Counted from the stretch's first letter, positions 6,706-16,974 are shown. The stretch: 29,728 nucleotides of DNA from Bacteroidales bacterium (GCA_019416425.1 DXXK01000102.1:1-29728), one strand, 5' to 3'. Numbers and translations are program-made. Notes: generated by a model from the letters alone, not told the origin.

Positions 6706-7146
6706 ATGAAAGATGCACAGGATTACGCGCTGCTCGACTTTTATGTCCAATATCTGCGCCGACACCTTGCCGACCACCATTTCGACAAGTACAACAACGA
6801 GAAATTCATATCGGAACGTGCCGATTCGGCACTTGACACATATATAACGAACTTCCTTAGCGGCCGCGCCCCGCACATATGCCAGGAATTGGCGATGCGC
6901 ACATTGCTTGAAGGGCTGTACTTCTCCCGCTATGACGCTGTTCACGAGGTGATAGAGGAAGACTGCTGGACACGGCTCACCCCGGAGACATGGGAGCCGA
7001 CGGCGGTGCATATGGCGCGGCACCGGGAGGTAAGGCCCGTGCTCGACCGCCACAATGTCAACGGGGACTACCCGGATGACCGTCAGGCGTTGCATGACGA
7101 GCTTCTCGGCACGATAACGGAAATACTCGACGGCTATGAGCTATAA
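6706..7146 (+). CDS. DUF1896 family protein
   Basis: The 146-residue protein matches the DUF1896 pattern: an N-terminal LLDFYVQYLRRHLADHHF segment, a middle RADSALDTY-x4-LSG segment and a LAMRTLLEGLYFSRYDAVHEVI helix, ending in an acidic tail. The family is almost exclusive to Bacteroidetes mobile elements and has no known biochemical function. The last 11 bp of the gene overlap the start of the giant methylase-helicase gene, so the two are probably translationally coupled and may work together. The start is the first ATG in frame; 169 bp including a strong hairpin separate it from the preceding gene. Confidence 0.8.
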   Translation: MKDAQDYALLDFYVQYLRRHLADHHFDKYNNEKFISERADSALDTYITNFLSGRAPHICQELAMRTLLEGLYFSRYDAVHEVIEEDCWTRLTPETWEPTAVHMARHREVRPVLDRHNVNGDYPDDRQALHDELLGTITEILDGYEL

Positions 7147-10100
7147 CCGTTTGAACACCATGCGCGACAACACCGAGGCCATACGTCTGGCGTTCAGACT
7201 CGGTGTCGAGCGCAGGGGGCCTGACATACAGGAGTGCGGCATATTGAGGAAATACGCCGGATTCGGGGGGCTGAAGTGCATCCTCAATCCCGCTGACAGT
7301 ATAGCGGATGCCGCGCAGTGGAGCAAGTCGGACATCGGACTGTTCACCCCGACAGTGGAACTGCGCAGGATGATACACGATTATTCAACGGATGACCGGG
7401 AGTTCAAGGGGTATATGGACTCGCTCAAAGCCTCGGTGCTGACGGCCTTCTATACCCCGCAGCCGGTCATTGACGCGATAGCGGAGTCCTTGCAGGACGC
7501 CGGTGTCGTCGCCAAGCGGTTTCTTGAACCGAGTGCTGGGCGTGGTGACTTCATAGACACCTTCATGTCCACAAACGCGGGCATGGAAGTCATGTCCTTT
7601 GAAAAAGACCTGCTGACAGGGCGGATACTCTCCGCGCTGCATCCCTCGACCACCGTGAGGGCGGAAGGCTTCGAGAATATCGAGAAAGACTTTGAGGGCT
7701 ATTTCGACGTGGCCGCGTCCAATATCCCTTTCGGGGACTTCGCGGTTGCCGACCCTCTATATGCAAAAAGCAAGGATACCGCCTACCGTCAGGCAGCCAA
7801 GGCGATACACAACTATTTTTTCCTGAAGGCACTCGACACCGTGCGCGAAGGTGGCATCGTGGCGTTCATCGCCCCGCAGGGGGTGATGAACGCGGCCTCC
7901 CCGTTTGTCAGGATGGAGATGGTCAGACGCGCCGACCTCGTTGCCGCGCTGCGCCTCCCCAACAACACGTTTACAGAGACCGCCGGCACCGAGGCCGGGA
8001 GTGACCTGATAATCCTCCAGAGACACGACGGCAAAAAATCACTTTCGGCAGACGAGGAATTCTTCATCCAGAGTGTCGTTGATTCCGAGACGAAGGTCTC
8101 CGGCAACAAGTTCTTCACCGCGTTTCCGCAAAACGTCATCTGCACCGATGCAAAAATCGGGACGGACCAGTACGGCAAACCCGGTATAATCTATACCCAC
8201 AACGGTGGCGTGGAAGGAATAGCGCGTGATTTGCGCGCGGCCCTCGATGTGTCAATGCGTCTTCGTCTCGATGTTGACCGCTACAACGGCTATTCACCGA
8301 AACTGACTCCGCCCGACACCCCGACCGAAAAGCAGGATACCGCCGAAAAAGAAAACCGGAATATTGCCGAAAGGACGGAAGTGCCAAAGGAAAAACCGCT
8401 GTTGCAGCAGTATAAGGAGATGAAAAAGAAACATCCCGACGCGATACTGATATTCAGGGTCGGTGACTTTTATGAGATGTTCGGGGATGACGCTAAGGAG
8501 GCATCGGAAATTCTCGGCATAACGCTTACAACCCGTGCCAACGGCCGCAACAGCCGGATTGAACTGTCGGGATTTCCGCATCACGCCCTCGACACATATC
8601 TCCCCAAGCTGGTCAGGGCCGGCAAAAGGGTGGCTATCTGTGAGCAGCTCGAACAGCCTAAGAAGGAGAAGACGACAAAACGGAAAACAGATGAGGAGCA
8701 GCTACGACAGTCCGAAACATCCGTAAAGGAACGGGAGGAACCGCAAAAGGCCGTCTCTGCGGCAACGGAAGAACAGCAGCCGACAGCCGACACGGAGACC
8801 GGGCCAGCCGACATCGGACAGGAGATTGAGACCTCCGGGGTGTCCGGGACTTCTGATGAGCCTTTCCAATATGACGACAATCCCGACCCCCGGCTGTATG
8901 CCTACAACCTTTTCGGAGAGCTGGAGCCGAGGGACTCGCCACGGCATCCGCGCAGGGTGTCACCAAAGCCCAAGGAGGAAAATGAGACCGAACCCCACAA
9001 GCCCAAGGTGGAGAAACCGCTTCCTCCGAATGTCAAACTTAGGCAGCTTTCGGAGGAGGAGCTGAAATTATACGGCGCGCTCAACTGGGATGACAACCCT
9101 CCGATAAACGGTTTTTATGAGGCCATGATGTCGATAGCCCACCGCCAGCTCGCAGAGCGTGAAAGGCTGGAGGCACAACGGATGTCGGAGGAGGCGGCAA
9201 AGGCCGCGGGCATACCTGACGGAGACACATATATAGAAAAGACCGAGGGAGATTTCATACCGGGGCAGCGCAACCGCCCGACAAAGGTAGAGGCGATAGC
9301 CGTTCCCGATGACAGGAGCATGGATCCGCGTCATTTGTCGGAAGAGCACTTCCAGCGTTACCACAAGAACGGCTCCCTTGTCCTATCCGACGGGCAGGTG
9401 GGTGTTCTCTCGCAGGTCACCAAGTACGGCGCGACATTCACCCCCTTGAAACTGAAACCGGAACAGGAAAAACGGGCGATGCTGTATATATCCCTTTCAG
9501 ACACTTACCAGTCCCTCTATAATTTCGAGGCCGACACCCATGAGGCAAGCCCCGTCGAGCGTGAGCGGCTGAACAGACTGTATGACGAATTTGTGAGCAG
9601 ATACGGACACCTTAACGAGAAGAGCAACATCCGATTCATAATGATGGATGCCAACGGGCGTGACGCGCTGGCGTTGGAACGGGGCGAGGAGGGGCGGTAT
9701 GTCAAGGCCGACATATTCGACCACCCTGTCGCCTTTGCGGTTGACGAGGTTGCATCCGTCGAGACCCCGATGGAGGCTCTTTCCGCATCGCTCAACAAGT
9801 TCGGGGAGATACGTCCCGGCTACATGGCCACATTGGTGGACATGAATGAGGAGGAGATGCTCGACAGCCTCGAAGGACACATATATTATAATCCCCTTGT
9901 GGACGGATATGAGGTCGCCGACCGTTTCATCGCAGGCAACGTGGTGAGGAAGGCGGAGGAAGTCTCGGCATGGATTGACAGGGAGGAAGAGCGCATCAAG
10001 GGATTTCCCGGCTATGACGGCATCGAGCCTTATATCGCTTTGGCCCGCGAGTCATTGAAGGCATTGGAGGAGGCCACTCCACGCAGGATAACCTTTGACG

Positions 10101-13100
10101 AGCTGGACTTCAATTTCGGCGAGCGGTGGATACCCCCGCAGATATATTCCGATTATATGTCATACCTCTACGGCACGGACATAACCGTGACATACTCCCC
10201 CTCGCTTGACGAGTTTTCGGCAACCAACCGCCGGGGAAACATGAAGATTTGGGAGGAGTTCTGTGTCCGTGGATATTACCGCGTCTACGACGGCATGAAC
10301 CTGTTGAGACACGCCCTGCACAATACGGTGCCCGAAATAAAGAAGTCTGCCGGCAAGGACGAGAACGGCAATGACATAAAGGTGCCGGACAGTCAGGCCA
10401 TACAGCTTGCCAACACGAAAATCGACGAGATACGCGACGGATTCATAGACTGGCTCGGCTCACAGCCGCAGGAGTTCAAGGAGCATCTTGCAGACCTCTA
10501 TAACCGAAAATTCAATTGTTTCGTGCGTCCCCATTATGACGGCTCCCACCAGACATTTCCCGACCTCGACATGAAGATGCTCGGTGAAATGTACGGCATC
10601 ACCTCCATATATCCGTCGCAGAAAGACTGTATCTGGATGCTCAAACAAAACGGCGGCGGGATATGCGATTTCGAGGTCGGATGCGGTAAGACATTAATAA
10701 TGTGCATAGCGGCACATGAGATGCACCGTCTCGGTCTTGCCCACAAGCCGATGATTATCGGTCTCAAAGCGAACATAGCGGAGATAGCCGCCACATATCA
10801 GGCGGCATATCCCAACGCCCGGATACTGTTTGCCGACGAAAAAAGTTTCACCAAGTCCAACCGCGTGAATTTCTTCAACAACATCAGGAACAATGACTAC
10901 GACTGCGTGATAATGTCGCACGACCAGTTCGGCAAGATACCGCAGTCCCCTGAAATTCAATCCGAGATACTTCAGGCGGAGCTGGATTCGGTGGAGGAGA
11001 ACCTCGAAGTCGTCCGGCAGCAGGGCAAGGACGTGTCAAGGGGTATGCTCAAAGGCCTTATAAAGCGCAAGGAGAACCTGACGGCAAAGATTGCGACAAT
11101 CCGGCATCAGATGGACGAGGCCAAGGATGACATGGTGGACTTCAAGCAGATGGGCATAGACCACATATTTGTTGACGAGAGTCACATTTTCAAGAACCTC
11201 ATGTTCAACACCCGCCACAACAGGGTCGCGGGGCTGGGCAACAGTGACGGGAGCCAGAGGGCGTTGAACCTGCTGTATGCCATACGCACCATTCAGGAGC
11301 GTACCGGGCGAGACCTCGGAGCGACATTCCTGTCAGGCACCACAATCTCCAATTCATTGACGGAGCTGTACCTGCTGTTCAAATATCTTCGCCCGAAAGA
11401 ACTTGAAAGGCAGGAAATCCGCTGTTTCGACGCATGGGCGGCGATATTCGCCAAGAAGACCACCGACTATGAGTTCAATGTCACCAACACCATAGTCGCC
11501 AAGGAGCGTTTCCGCTATTTCATAAAGGTGCCGGAGCTGGCGGCATTCTATAACGAGATTACGGATTACCGCACTGCGGAGGATGTGGGGGTGGACCGGC
11601 CCGGAAAGACGGAGATACTGCACAACATCCCCCCGACACCTCAGCAGGAGGAATATATCAAAAAGCTCATGGAGTTCGCTGAGACCGGGGACGCCACCGT
11701 TCTGGGGCGCGCCCCGCTGTCTGAATCGGACAAGACAGCCAAGATGCTAATAGCCACCGACTATGCACGGAAAATGTCTATGGATATGCGCCTTATCGAC
11801 CCTGCCTATGGGGACGACCCCGGAAACAAGGCCAGCCATTGCGCCCGTATGATTGCGGAGTATTACCATAGATATGACGCGCACAAGGGCACTCAGTTCG
11901 TGTTCAGTGATTTGAGCACATACAAATCCGGCGAGTGGAACATATACACGGAAATCAAACGCAAGCTGGTGGAGGACTACGGCATACCGCCGGCTGAAAT
12001 CCGCTTCATACAGGAGTGCAAGGGGGACACCGCGAGAAAGGCCATTTTCAAGGCAATGAACGACGGGGCCGTCAGGGTGCTGTTCGGGTCGACGCAGATG
12101 CTCGGCACCGGAGTTAACGCCCAGCGTCGCGTGGTGTGCATCCACCACCTTGACATTCCCTGGGTGCCTAAAGACCTTGAACAAAGGAACGGCAGAGGCC
12201 GACGTAAAGGTAACGAGGTGGCGAAACTCTATGCCGGCAACAACGTGGACATAATTATTTATGCCGTTGAGAAAACGCTCGACTCGTATAAGTTCAACCT
12301 CCTCCACTGCAAGGCCACGTTCATCTCGCAGCTCAAAAGGGGCGCTCTCGGATCGCGCACGATTGACGAGGGGGCGATGGACGAGCAGAACGGCATGAAC
12401 TTCTCAGAGTACATGGCCATACTATCAGGCAACACCGACCTACTGGACAAGGCAAAGCTCGAAAAGCGCATTGCCGCCTTGGAGGGCGAGAAAAAGGCCC
12501 ACAGCAAAGGCAAGGCGGATTCCGAGTTCAGGCTGCGTACTATAACGCATGACATTGACAACAATGAGGCCGCCTTGGGGCGCATGAGGGAGGACTATGC
12601 CCGGTACGAGGCTGTCGTGCGACGGGATAAGGACGGCATCCCTGTAAACAACCTGACGATTGACACCTGCAACCTCACTGACGAGCAGAATATGGGTGTG
12701 CATCTTCAAGGTCTCGCGCAACGGACTGACACGCACGGGCAGTACCAGCGTGTCGGCGAGGTCTACGGTTTCCCGATATCCATTATCTCGGAGCGCACTT
12801 TGGTTGACGGGCATGAGGCCGTGCAAAACCGTTTCGTAGTTGAAGGCAACTATAAATACAAGTACAATAACGGCTTTATCGCCATGAGCGACACCCATGC
12901 CGCCTGCATGAACTTTGTCAATGCCTTGGAGAAGATACCCGGCTTAATCGAGCAGTACGAGAAAAGGACTGCGGAATTGCGCGCCGATGTCCCGATGCTG
13001 CAAGCCATAGTGGACAAGCAATGGGGCAAGGAGGATGAACTGCGAAGGCTGAAAAGCGAACTTGCAGCCCTTGACCGTAAGATAGCCGCCGAACTTGCAC

Positions 13101-13294
13101 CGAAACACGATGATGAAGGCGAGGGAAAGGCCGTCGGACATGACGAGGCTGTCTCGGCTCGTCAGGGAGCCGCAGCGGAAGTGCAGCCCCAAACCAAGCC
13201 GACAATGGTAGCCGAACCCCGCGCCATATATCAGAGGAGAAACACGCCCTCCGAAAATTCCCGGCTCCCGGTGCCAAGGGGTCGGAGAATTTAG
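7136..13294 (+). CDS. Giant N6-adenine methylase / MutS-I-like / SF2 helicase fusion
   Basis: The predicted product has 2,052 residues. The N-terminal part (about 85-320) is an N6-adenine DNA methylase: LEPSAGRGDF (about 130-139) is the AdoMet motif I and NIPF (196-199) the catalytic NPPF-type motif IV. Residues about 421-508 resemble the mismatch-sensing MutS N-terminal domain (IFRVGDFYEMFGDDA, LGITLTTR, FPHHALDTYLPKLV). A charged linker leads to a superfamily 2 helicase: GCGKT (about 1182-1186), DESH (about 1347-1350), LSGTTISNS and QRNGRGRRKG (about 1683-1692), all intact. A coiled coil follows (about 1780-1850). The plan resembles DarB-like antirestriction proteins and the giant methylase-helicases of Bacteroidetes conjugative elements. 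A role protecting or remodelling transferred DNA is inferred. No frameshift is seen, and a strong hairpin follows the stop. Confidence 0.9.
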   Translation: MSYNRLNTMRDNTEAIRLAFRLGVERRGPDIQECGILRKYAGFGGLKCILNPADSIADAAQWSKSDIGLFTPTVELRRMIHDYSTDDREFKGYMDSLKASVLTAFYTPQPVIDAIAESLQDAGVVAKRFLEPSAGRGDFIDTFMSTNAGMEVMSFEKDLLTGRILSALHPSTTVRAEGFENIEKDFEGYFDVAASNIPFGDFAVADPLYAKSKDTAYRQAAKAIHNYFFLKALDTVREGGIVAFIAPQGVMNAASPFVRMEMVRRADLVAALRLPNNTFTETAGTEAGSDLIILQRHDGKKSLSADEEFFIQSVVDSETKVSGNKFFTAFPQNVICTDAKIGTDQYGKPGIIYTHNGGVEGIARDLRAALDVSMRLRLDVDRYNGYSPKLTPPDTPTEKQDTAEKENRNIAERTEVPKEKPLLQQYKEMKKKHPDAILIFRVGDFYEMFGDDAKEASEILGITLTTRANGRNSRIELSGFPHHALDTYLPKLVRAGKRVAICEQLEQPKKEKTTKRKTDEEQLRQSETSVKEREEPQKAVSAATEEQQPTADTETGPADIGQEIETSGVSGTSDEPFQYDDNPDPRLYAYNLFGELEPRDSPRHPRRVSPKPKEENETEPHKPKVEKPLPPNVKLRQLSEEELKLYGALNWDDNPPINGFYEAMMSIAHRQLAERERLEAQRMSEEAAKAAGIPDGDTYIEKTEGDFIPGQRNRPTKVEAIAVPDDRSMDPRHLSEEHFQRYHKNGSLVLSDGQVGVLSQVTKYGATFTPLKLKPEQEKRAMLYISLSDTYQSLYNFEADTHEASPVERERLNRLYDEFVSRYGHLNEKSNIRFIMMDANGRDALALERGEEGRYVKADIFDHPVAFAVDEVASVETPMEALSASLNKFGEIRPGYMATLVDMNEEEMLDSLEGHIYYNPLVDGYEVADRFIAGNVVRKAEEVSAWIDREEERIKGFPGYDGIEPYIALARESLKALEEATPRRITFDELDFNFGERWIPPQIYSDYMSYLYGTDITVTYSPSLDEFSATNRRGNMKIWEEFCVRGYYRVYDGMNLLRHALHNTVPEIKKSAGKDENGNDIKVPDSQAIQLANTKIDEIRDGFIDWLGSQPQEFKEHLADLYNRKFNCFVRPHYDGSHQTFPDLDMKMLGEMYGITSIYPSQKDCIWMLKQNGGGICDFEVGCGKTLIMCIAAHEMHRLGLAHKPMIIGLKANIAEIAATYQAAYPNARILFADEKSFTKSNRVNFFNNIRNNDYDCVIMSHDQFGKIPQSPEIQSEILQAELDSVEENLEVVRQQGKDVSRGMLKGLIKRKENLTAKIATIRHQMDEAKDDMVDFKQMGIDHIFVDESHIFKNLMFNTRHNRVAGLGNSDGSQRALNLLYAIRTIQERTGRDLGATFLSGTTISNSLTELYLLFKYLRPKELERQEIRCFDAWAAIFAKKTTDYEFNVTNTIVAKERFRYFIKVPELAAFYNEITDYRTAEDVGVDRPGKTEILHNIPPTPQQEEYIKKLMEFAETGDATVLGRAPLSESDKTAKMLIATDYARKMSMDMRLIDPAYGDDPGNKASHCARMIAEYYHRYDAHKGTQFVFSDLSTYKSGEWNIYTEIKRKLVEDYGIPPAEIRFIQECKGDTARKAIFKAMNDGAVRVLFGSTQMLGTGVNAQRRVVCIHHLDIPWVPKDLEQRNGRGRRKGNEVAKLYAGNNVDIIIYAVEKTLDSYKFNLLHCKATFISQLKRGALGSRTIDEGAMDEQNGMNFSEYMAILSGNTDLLDKAKLEKRIAALEGEKKAHSKGKADSEFRLRTITHDIDNNEAALGRMREDYARYEAVVRRDKDGIPVNNLTIDTCNLTDEQNMGVHLQGLAQRTDTHGQYQRVGEVYGFPISIISERTLVDGHEAVQNRFVVEGNYKYKYNNGFIAMSDTHAACMNFVNALEKIPGLIEQYEKRTAELRADVPMLQAIVDKQWGKEDELRRLKSELAALDRKIAAELAPKHDDEGEGKAVGHDEAVSARQGAAAEVQPQTKPTMVAEPRAIYQRRNTPSENSRLPVPRGRRI

Positions 13295-13315
13295 ATTTTA
13301 CCTTGCACTTGACCG

Positions 13316-13356
13316 CTCTCGTCGGCATATCCGTACAATGGATATGCCGACGAGAG
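13316..13356. terminator. 17-bp perfect hairpin after the methylase-helicase gene
   Basis: CTCTCGTCGGCATATCC (13316-13332) and GGATATGCCGACGAGAG (13340-13356) are perfect complements around a 7-nt loop, 21 bp after the stop codon. The following TCATTTT gives only a weak U-tract on the plus strand. It is probably the operon's transcription end or an RNA-stabilising structure. Confidence 0.6.
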
Positions 13357-13812
13357 TCATTTTGCACACTGTCAGACCGTTAAAACAGATGATACGCGCT
13401 TGTTTACATAGCAATATGTCATATAAAAGAGGATATATCATATAAATGCAGCATAATACACTAAATATCAGCGTTATATTTAGATTATAGGATGAATGTA
13501 TAGAAAAGATGCGATTAGGCACAATGGGGACGAGAAACCGTAAGCCGGACATTATTTAAGCCGTAGCAGCCGGTTGTGCTCTCATGTATCAGTTATCCCG
13601 ATGGGGTCTGTAAAATTCAAAATCATAGATTATAAGCCTTTAATTTTCAATATTGTGTAGTTTTTACACTAACTCGGTAACAAGTCGGACTATGAAGGTA
13701 TTGGAAGGCGGATATTATCATTTCAGAACAAAAAAGCAACAGGGAAAAGGTTAAGAAGTGTTAAATATTGAAGATTTTCACTTTTACATACATTGTGTAA
13801 CGTAAATTTCAT

Positions 13813-13820
13813 TATCTTTA
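13813..13820 (+). promoter_or_regulatory. Candidate promoter of the toxin operon (TATCTTTA)
   Basis: TATCTTTA differs from TAnnTTTG in the last base only, in an AT-rich context. It would start a transcript near 13827 and leave a leader of about 140 nt before the T9SS protein gene. No better match was seen closer to that gene. Confidence 0.35.
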
Positions 13821-13825
13821 CAACA

Positions 13826-13942
13826 TGGTTCAGGCCAACAGGGTATTCGATTGCGGGCAACCTTGACACGTTCACCGCCCCCGCCGATTGGAACAAGCCT
13901 GACCTAAAGCAGATAAACCAACAAATTTCAATACTTTATGTC
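13826..13942 (+). pseudogene. Possible coding fragment in the leader of the toxin operon
   Basis: This stretch is richer in G+C than its AT-rich surroundings. One frame reads like real protein (WFRPTGYSIAGNLDTF, then TAPADWNKPDLKQINQQ) and stops at a TAA ending at 13942, but no in-frame ATG is present. It may be the tail of a deleted gene brought in by recombination. The family is not recognised. Confidence 0.25.
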
Positions 13943-13965
13943 TAACCTTCTAACATCACTTGCGT

Positions 13966-16938
13966 ATGAAAAAAGTGCTACTCTTTTCTGGCCTGTGTGG
14001 TTTGTCTGCGCTCCTGCTGCTTGCCCGCTCTCCGGGCGGTGTAGAGGGAGTTGATGCCTGGTTCAAGGCCGCTCCGGTCTCAGGCAACCTGCAGGGCCGC
14101 TACCAATGGCTCGACTTTTCGGGCGATTCGGTGGTGCAGTATGCTCAGAACAGAGTTTCCGGCTCCTATGTGTTCACACAGGACAGGGCTCTGGTCAAGT
14201 CGCTAAATTTCAATCCGGCACTCGACTTCTCGAAAGGTGACACCCCGAAGTGGAGCGAGCTGCGTCGTTCGTCACTCATCCAAGGCACGTTTATCGGGGT
14301 GTTCGCGCCTTACACGTTCACCACCGAGGGAGTTGTCTATGGGGTCGCAAGCGGTGACGGAGGCGGCAGTCTCGTCACCAGCGGCCAAATTGTAAGACCC
14401 GGAAGCATCGAGCCTCTCGACTATGGGGAGACCCACGGCGAGGATTTGCTCTACACGGGAAAAGACTCCATACCTGAAAACATTTTCAAGGAACACGCCA
14501 CAAAGGTGCTTACCTATTACCGTGCCGCCAACCCCAACACCTCAGTATGGGGCGGTCCCGGCGGCACGTTGACAATCGGCGGCGCGTATTCATCATCCGA
14601 CGGGCATTTCAACGGCCCCTTCGACACCTCCAATTTCGACAATAAGGGTTTTGAGGGATATTCCCCTGAGCTTCTTGTGTATAACCGCATCCTTACCCCG
14701 GGCGAAAGGAGGAAGGCCGAGAGCTATCTCGCCATGAAATACGGCGTGACCCTCAATGATTCCTATCTCGACGGTGACGGCAATCTTGTCTGGGACCGCG
14801 ACGACGCAGGCGTATATCACAACCGCGTCACGGCAATTTCAAGGAACAAGGCCGGTGATTTTCTCCAGCCGATGTCCGCCACCTCTTATGAAGAGGGTCC
14901 CCTCTACACGTCGCTGCCTGAGAATGACAGTTACCACAAGTCCAACTCATACGGACTTCCGTCCGAGGCGCATCTGCTTGTCATGGGGCGCGAATACGGA
15001 AATCCGATGCCGGACAAGCTGTCACTGTTCTGGGGCGACGACGGCGGCACGTTGGAGACCTACACCTCACCTAACGACACCCTTTGGCACATCATGAACC
15101 GTACATGGCTGGTCAAGCCGAATATGCCGACGGTGGCCGACACCACGGCAGCGCGCTGGGCCGGAACGGGTATGACGGTGACACCCGAAGGCTTTCTTGA
15201 CGTGATAAGTCAGGACGAGAACACTGCGGGAAAGGCACTGACGCCGGAACTGACCGACGGCACGGGACTCATAGAGTTCTCATGCCCCTCGTCACATCCC
15301 ACGTTTGATGTCGGGTTTTCCAAGTCGGGCGACAGCGGATGCACATACGGATTCCGCATAGGCAGTGACGGCAGTGTCAAGGCGATAGCCAACGGCGAGG
15401 CCACGACCGCCAATGTCACGACCGATGTGAGCGGTGCGGATGTATCGGTCATGCTCTCCGACGGGGTTGTCTATCTGCGCATTGACGGCGAGGGCAGCGC
15501 GGCATATACCGTCGCCATTCCCGAAGATGCGAGAAATTCGACATATCGCGGTATAATCAGCGCGGAAGGCTCGGCCAATCCGCTGTACCTGACCTCCGTC
15601 CGCTCCAACGGCGCGGTGGAGACAGGGTATTTTGCTGAACTGGCGCATAACCTGACCCCCGACAAGGAGTTCTATCATTACAGCCGAAACCGTACCGTCA
15701 TGCTGATAGACCCCACAGGGGAAGGCCGGTTCGACACCGACAATACGGTGATGGTACGCTGCACACCCCCTGACATCTCGCGTGGCAAGACCATGTTCCA
15801 CAATATATTGTGGGATGCCGACGGCAGCGGCTCCGACGTGTTCACCTTCGCATACTTCGACGGCATAGACGCGGATGTTGACGTCGAGCCTACGACCTGT
15901 CTTGACGGTGTTCCCCAGAAGGACGGTGCAATCGACATCGGCATCAATATAGGCACACCTATATACAAGTACACGCTCACCGTTGACAGTGTGGCCGGGA
16001 TGAACAAGGATGACCTTGTGGCAAGCGGCAGTTTCATGGGCAAGACCCACCGCATCGAAAATCTCGCTACCGGCACATATACGCTGACGGTATCGCAGGG
16101 TGGAGGCAACGACATCCACGGCAAGGGTAACCTGTTGTATTCAACCTACTCGCATACCGACCGCAGGTTCACAGGCGGCGATGTTGAGTGGACGGTGACC
16201 GAGACCGGCTCGTGGTACCGCATAGGCGCGGAGCCTTCGGTGGTCGAGGACATCACCCAGTGGGGATATGACGTGCGCGGTGACAGGGCATATTTCATCA
16301 TCGACGGCTATACGAGTCTCACGCAAGGGGTGAACATCAAGCCCGGCGACACCCTCGGTCTCAGAATCAGCGGCATATATGTACGCTGGTATCACAATGG
16401 CGAGGAAGTCCTCAAAAAGAGTGCGTGGACTCTGCGCCTCTGGAGAATGTGTATCAAGTACGGTCGCGGTGACACGCATATCACCGGCCTGACAATCAAC
16501 GGCACACCTGTCGAGGATTTTGAAATCAACGGCAATGTCCAGATTGAGACACCAAAGTCCAACACCGTCACCTATACAGTCCATGTCGGCAACGGTTGTG
16601 ACCCGTCGGCTCCCAACGGCATCGAGCCTAAGCAGCCCGTGGTAATCGGCCAGTCCGATCCTCCCGGCGGCGACTATCCCGGCAACACCCGCAACAGCAA
16701 CCTGTCGGTTGACGCCGAGGACGGCACGGCCCACATCTTCAACGCCATTCTTGACCGTGACCACTCCGGCCCCGCCACCCTCATGGTGTTCGACGCATCG
16801 GGCAGACTCGTGTTCGAGGGCGAGATGGAAGGTTCCGACATCAAGACCAAGCGTTTCACAGTTCCGATGAACGGTGTGTATATCGTCAAGGCAATTACGG
16901 CCGAGGGCGAACATACCCAGAAGATTCTTGCGAAATAA
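13966..16938 (+). CDS. T9SS-sorted LamG-like surface protein
   Basis: The ATG at 13966 is preferred over a TTG two codons earlier because it starts a normal signal peptide (MKKVLLFSGLCGLSALLLLA). The product is 990 residues. A LamG/concanavalin-like region (about 30-240) leads to the segment SPELLVYNRILTPGERRKAE and SYLAMKYGVTL (about 233-262), typical of large Bacteroidetes secreted proteins. Beta-rich repeats follow. The last 70 residues (LMVFDASGRLVFEG... GVYIVKA... KILAK) form a type A T9SS sorting domain. It should cross the inner membrane by Sec and the outer membrane by T9SS and be anchored or released at the surface. It lies 36 bp before the Rhs toxin gene, probably in one operon. A role in displaying or accompanying the toxin is possible but unproven. 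Confidence 0.8.
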   Translation: MKKVLLFSGLCGLSALLLLARSPGGVEGVDAWFKAAPVSGNLQGRYQWLDFSGDSVVQYAQNRVSGSYVFTQDRALVKSLNFNPALDFSKGDTPKWSELRRSSLIQGTFIGVFAPYTFTTEGVVYGVASGDGGGSLVTSGQIVRPGSIEPLDYGETHGEDLLYTGKDSIPENIFKEHATKVLTYYRAANPNTSVWGGPGGTLTIGGAYSSSDGHFNGPFDTSNFDNKGFEGYSPELLVYNRILTPGERRKAESYLAMKYGVTLNDSYLDGDGNLVWDRDDAGVYHNRVTAISRNKAGDFLQPMSATSYEEGPLYTSLPENDSYHKSNSYGLPSEAHLLVMGREYGNPMPDKLSLFWGDDGGTLETYTSPNDTLWHIMNRTWLVKPNMPTVADTTAARWAGTGMTVTPEGFLDVISQDENTAGKALTPELTDGTGLIEFSCPSSHPTFDVGFSKSGDSGCTYGFRIGSDGSVKAIANGEATTANVTTDVSGADVSVMLSDGVVYLRIDGEGSAAYTVAIPEDARNSTYRGIISAEGSANPLYLTSVRSNGAVETGYFAELAHNLTPDKEFYHYSRNRTVMLIDPTGEGRFDTDNTVMVRCTPPDISRGKTMFHNILWDADGSGSDVFTFAYFDGIDADVDVEPTTCLDGVPQKDGAIDIGINIGTPIYKYTLTVDSVAGMNKDDLVASGSFMGKTHRIENLATGTYTLTVSQGGGNDIHGKGNLLYSTYSHTDRRFTGGDVEWTVTETGSWYRIGAEPSVVEDITQWGYDVRGDRAYFIIDGYTSLTQGVNIKPGDTLGLRISGIYVRWYHNGEEVLKKSAWTLRLWRMCIKYGRGDTHITGLTINGTPVEDFEINGNVQIETPKSNTVTYTVHVGNGCDPSAPNGIEPKQPVVIGQSDPPGGDYPGNTRNSNLSVDAEDGTAHIFNAILDRDHSGPATLMVFDASGRLVFEGEMEGSDIKTKRFTVPMNGVYIVKAITAEGEHTQKILAK

Positions 16939-16974
16939 CCGGAAACAACACAGTAACAACATAATAAACCGATT

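Larger units (their letters stand above)
13295..13965. other. AT-rich intergenic boundary between the mobile module and the toxin locus
   Basis: No complete gene is supported in these 671 bp. A 17-bp hairpin marks the end of the upstream operon. AT-rich sequence with a repeated TCATATAAA (13419-13427 and again near 13438) follows, then a promoter-like element at 13813 and a coding-like fragment. The sharp drop in G+C after 13360 suggests the edge of the mobile module, but no terminal repeat matching the left side was found by eye. Confidence 0.5.
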
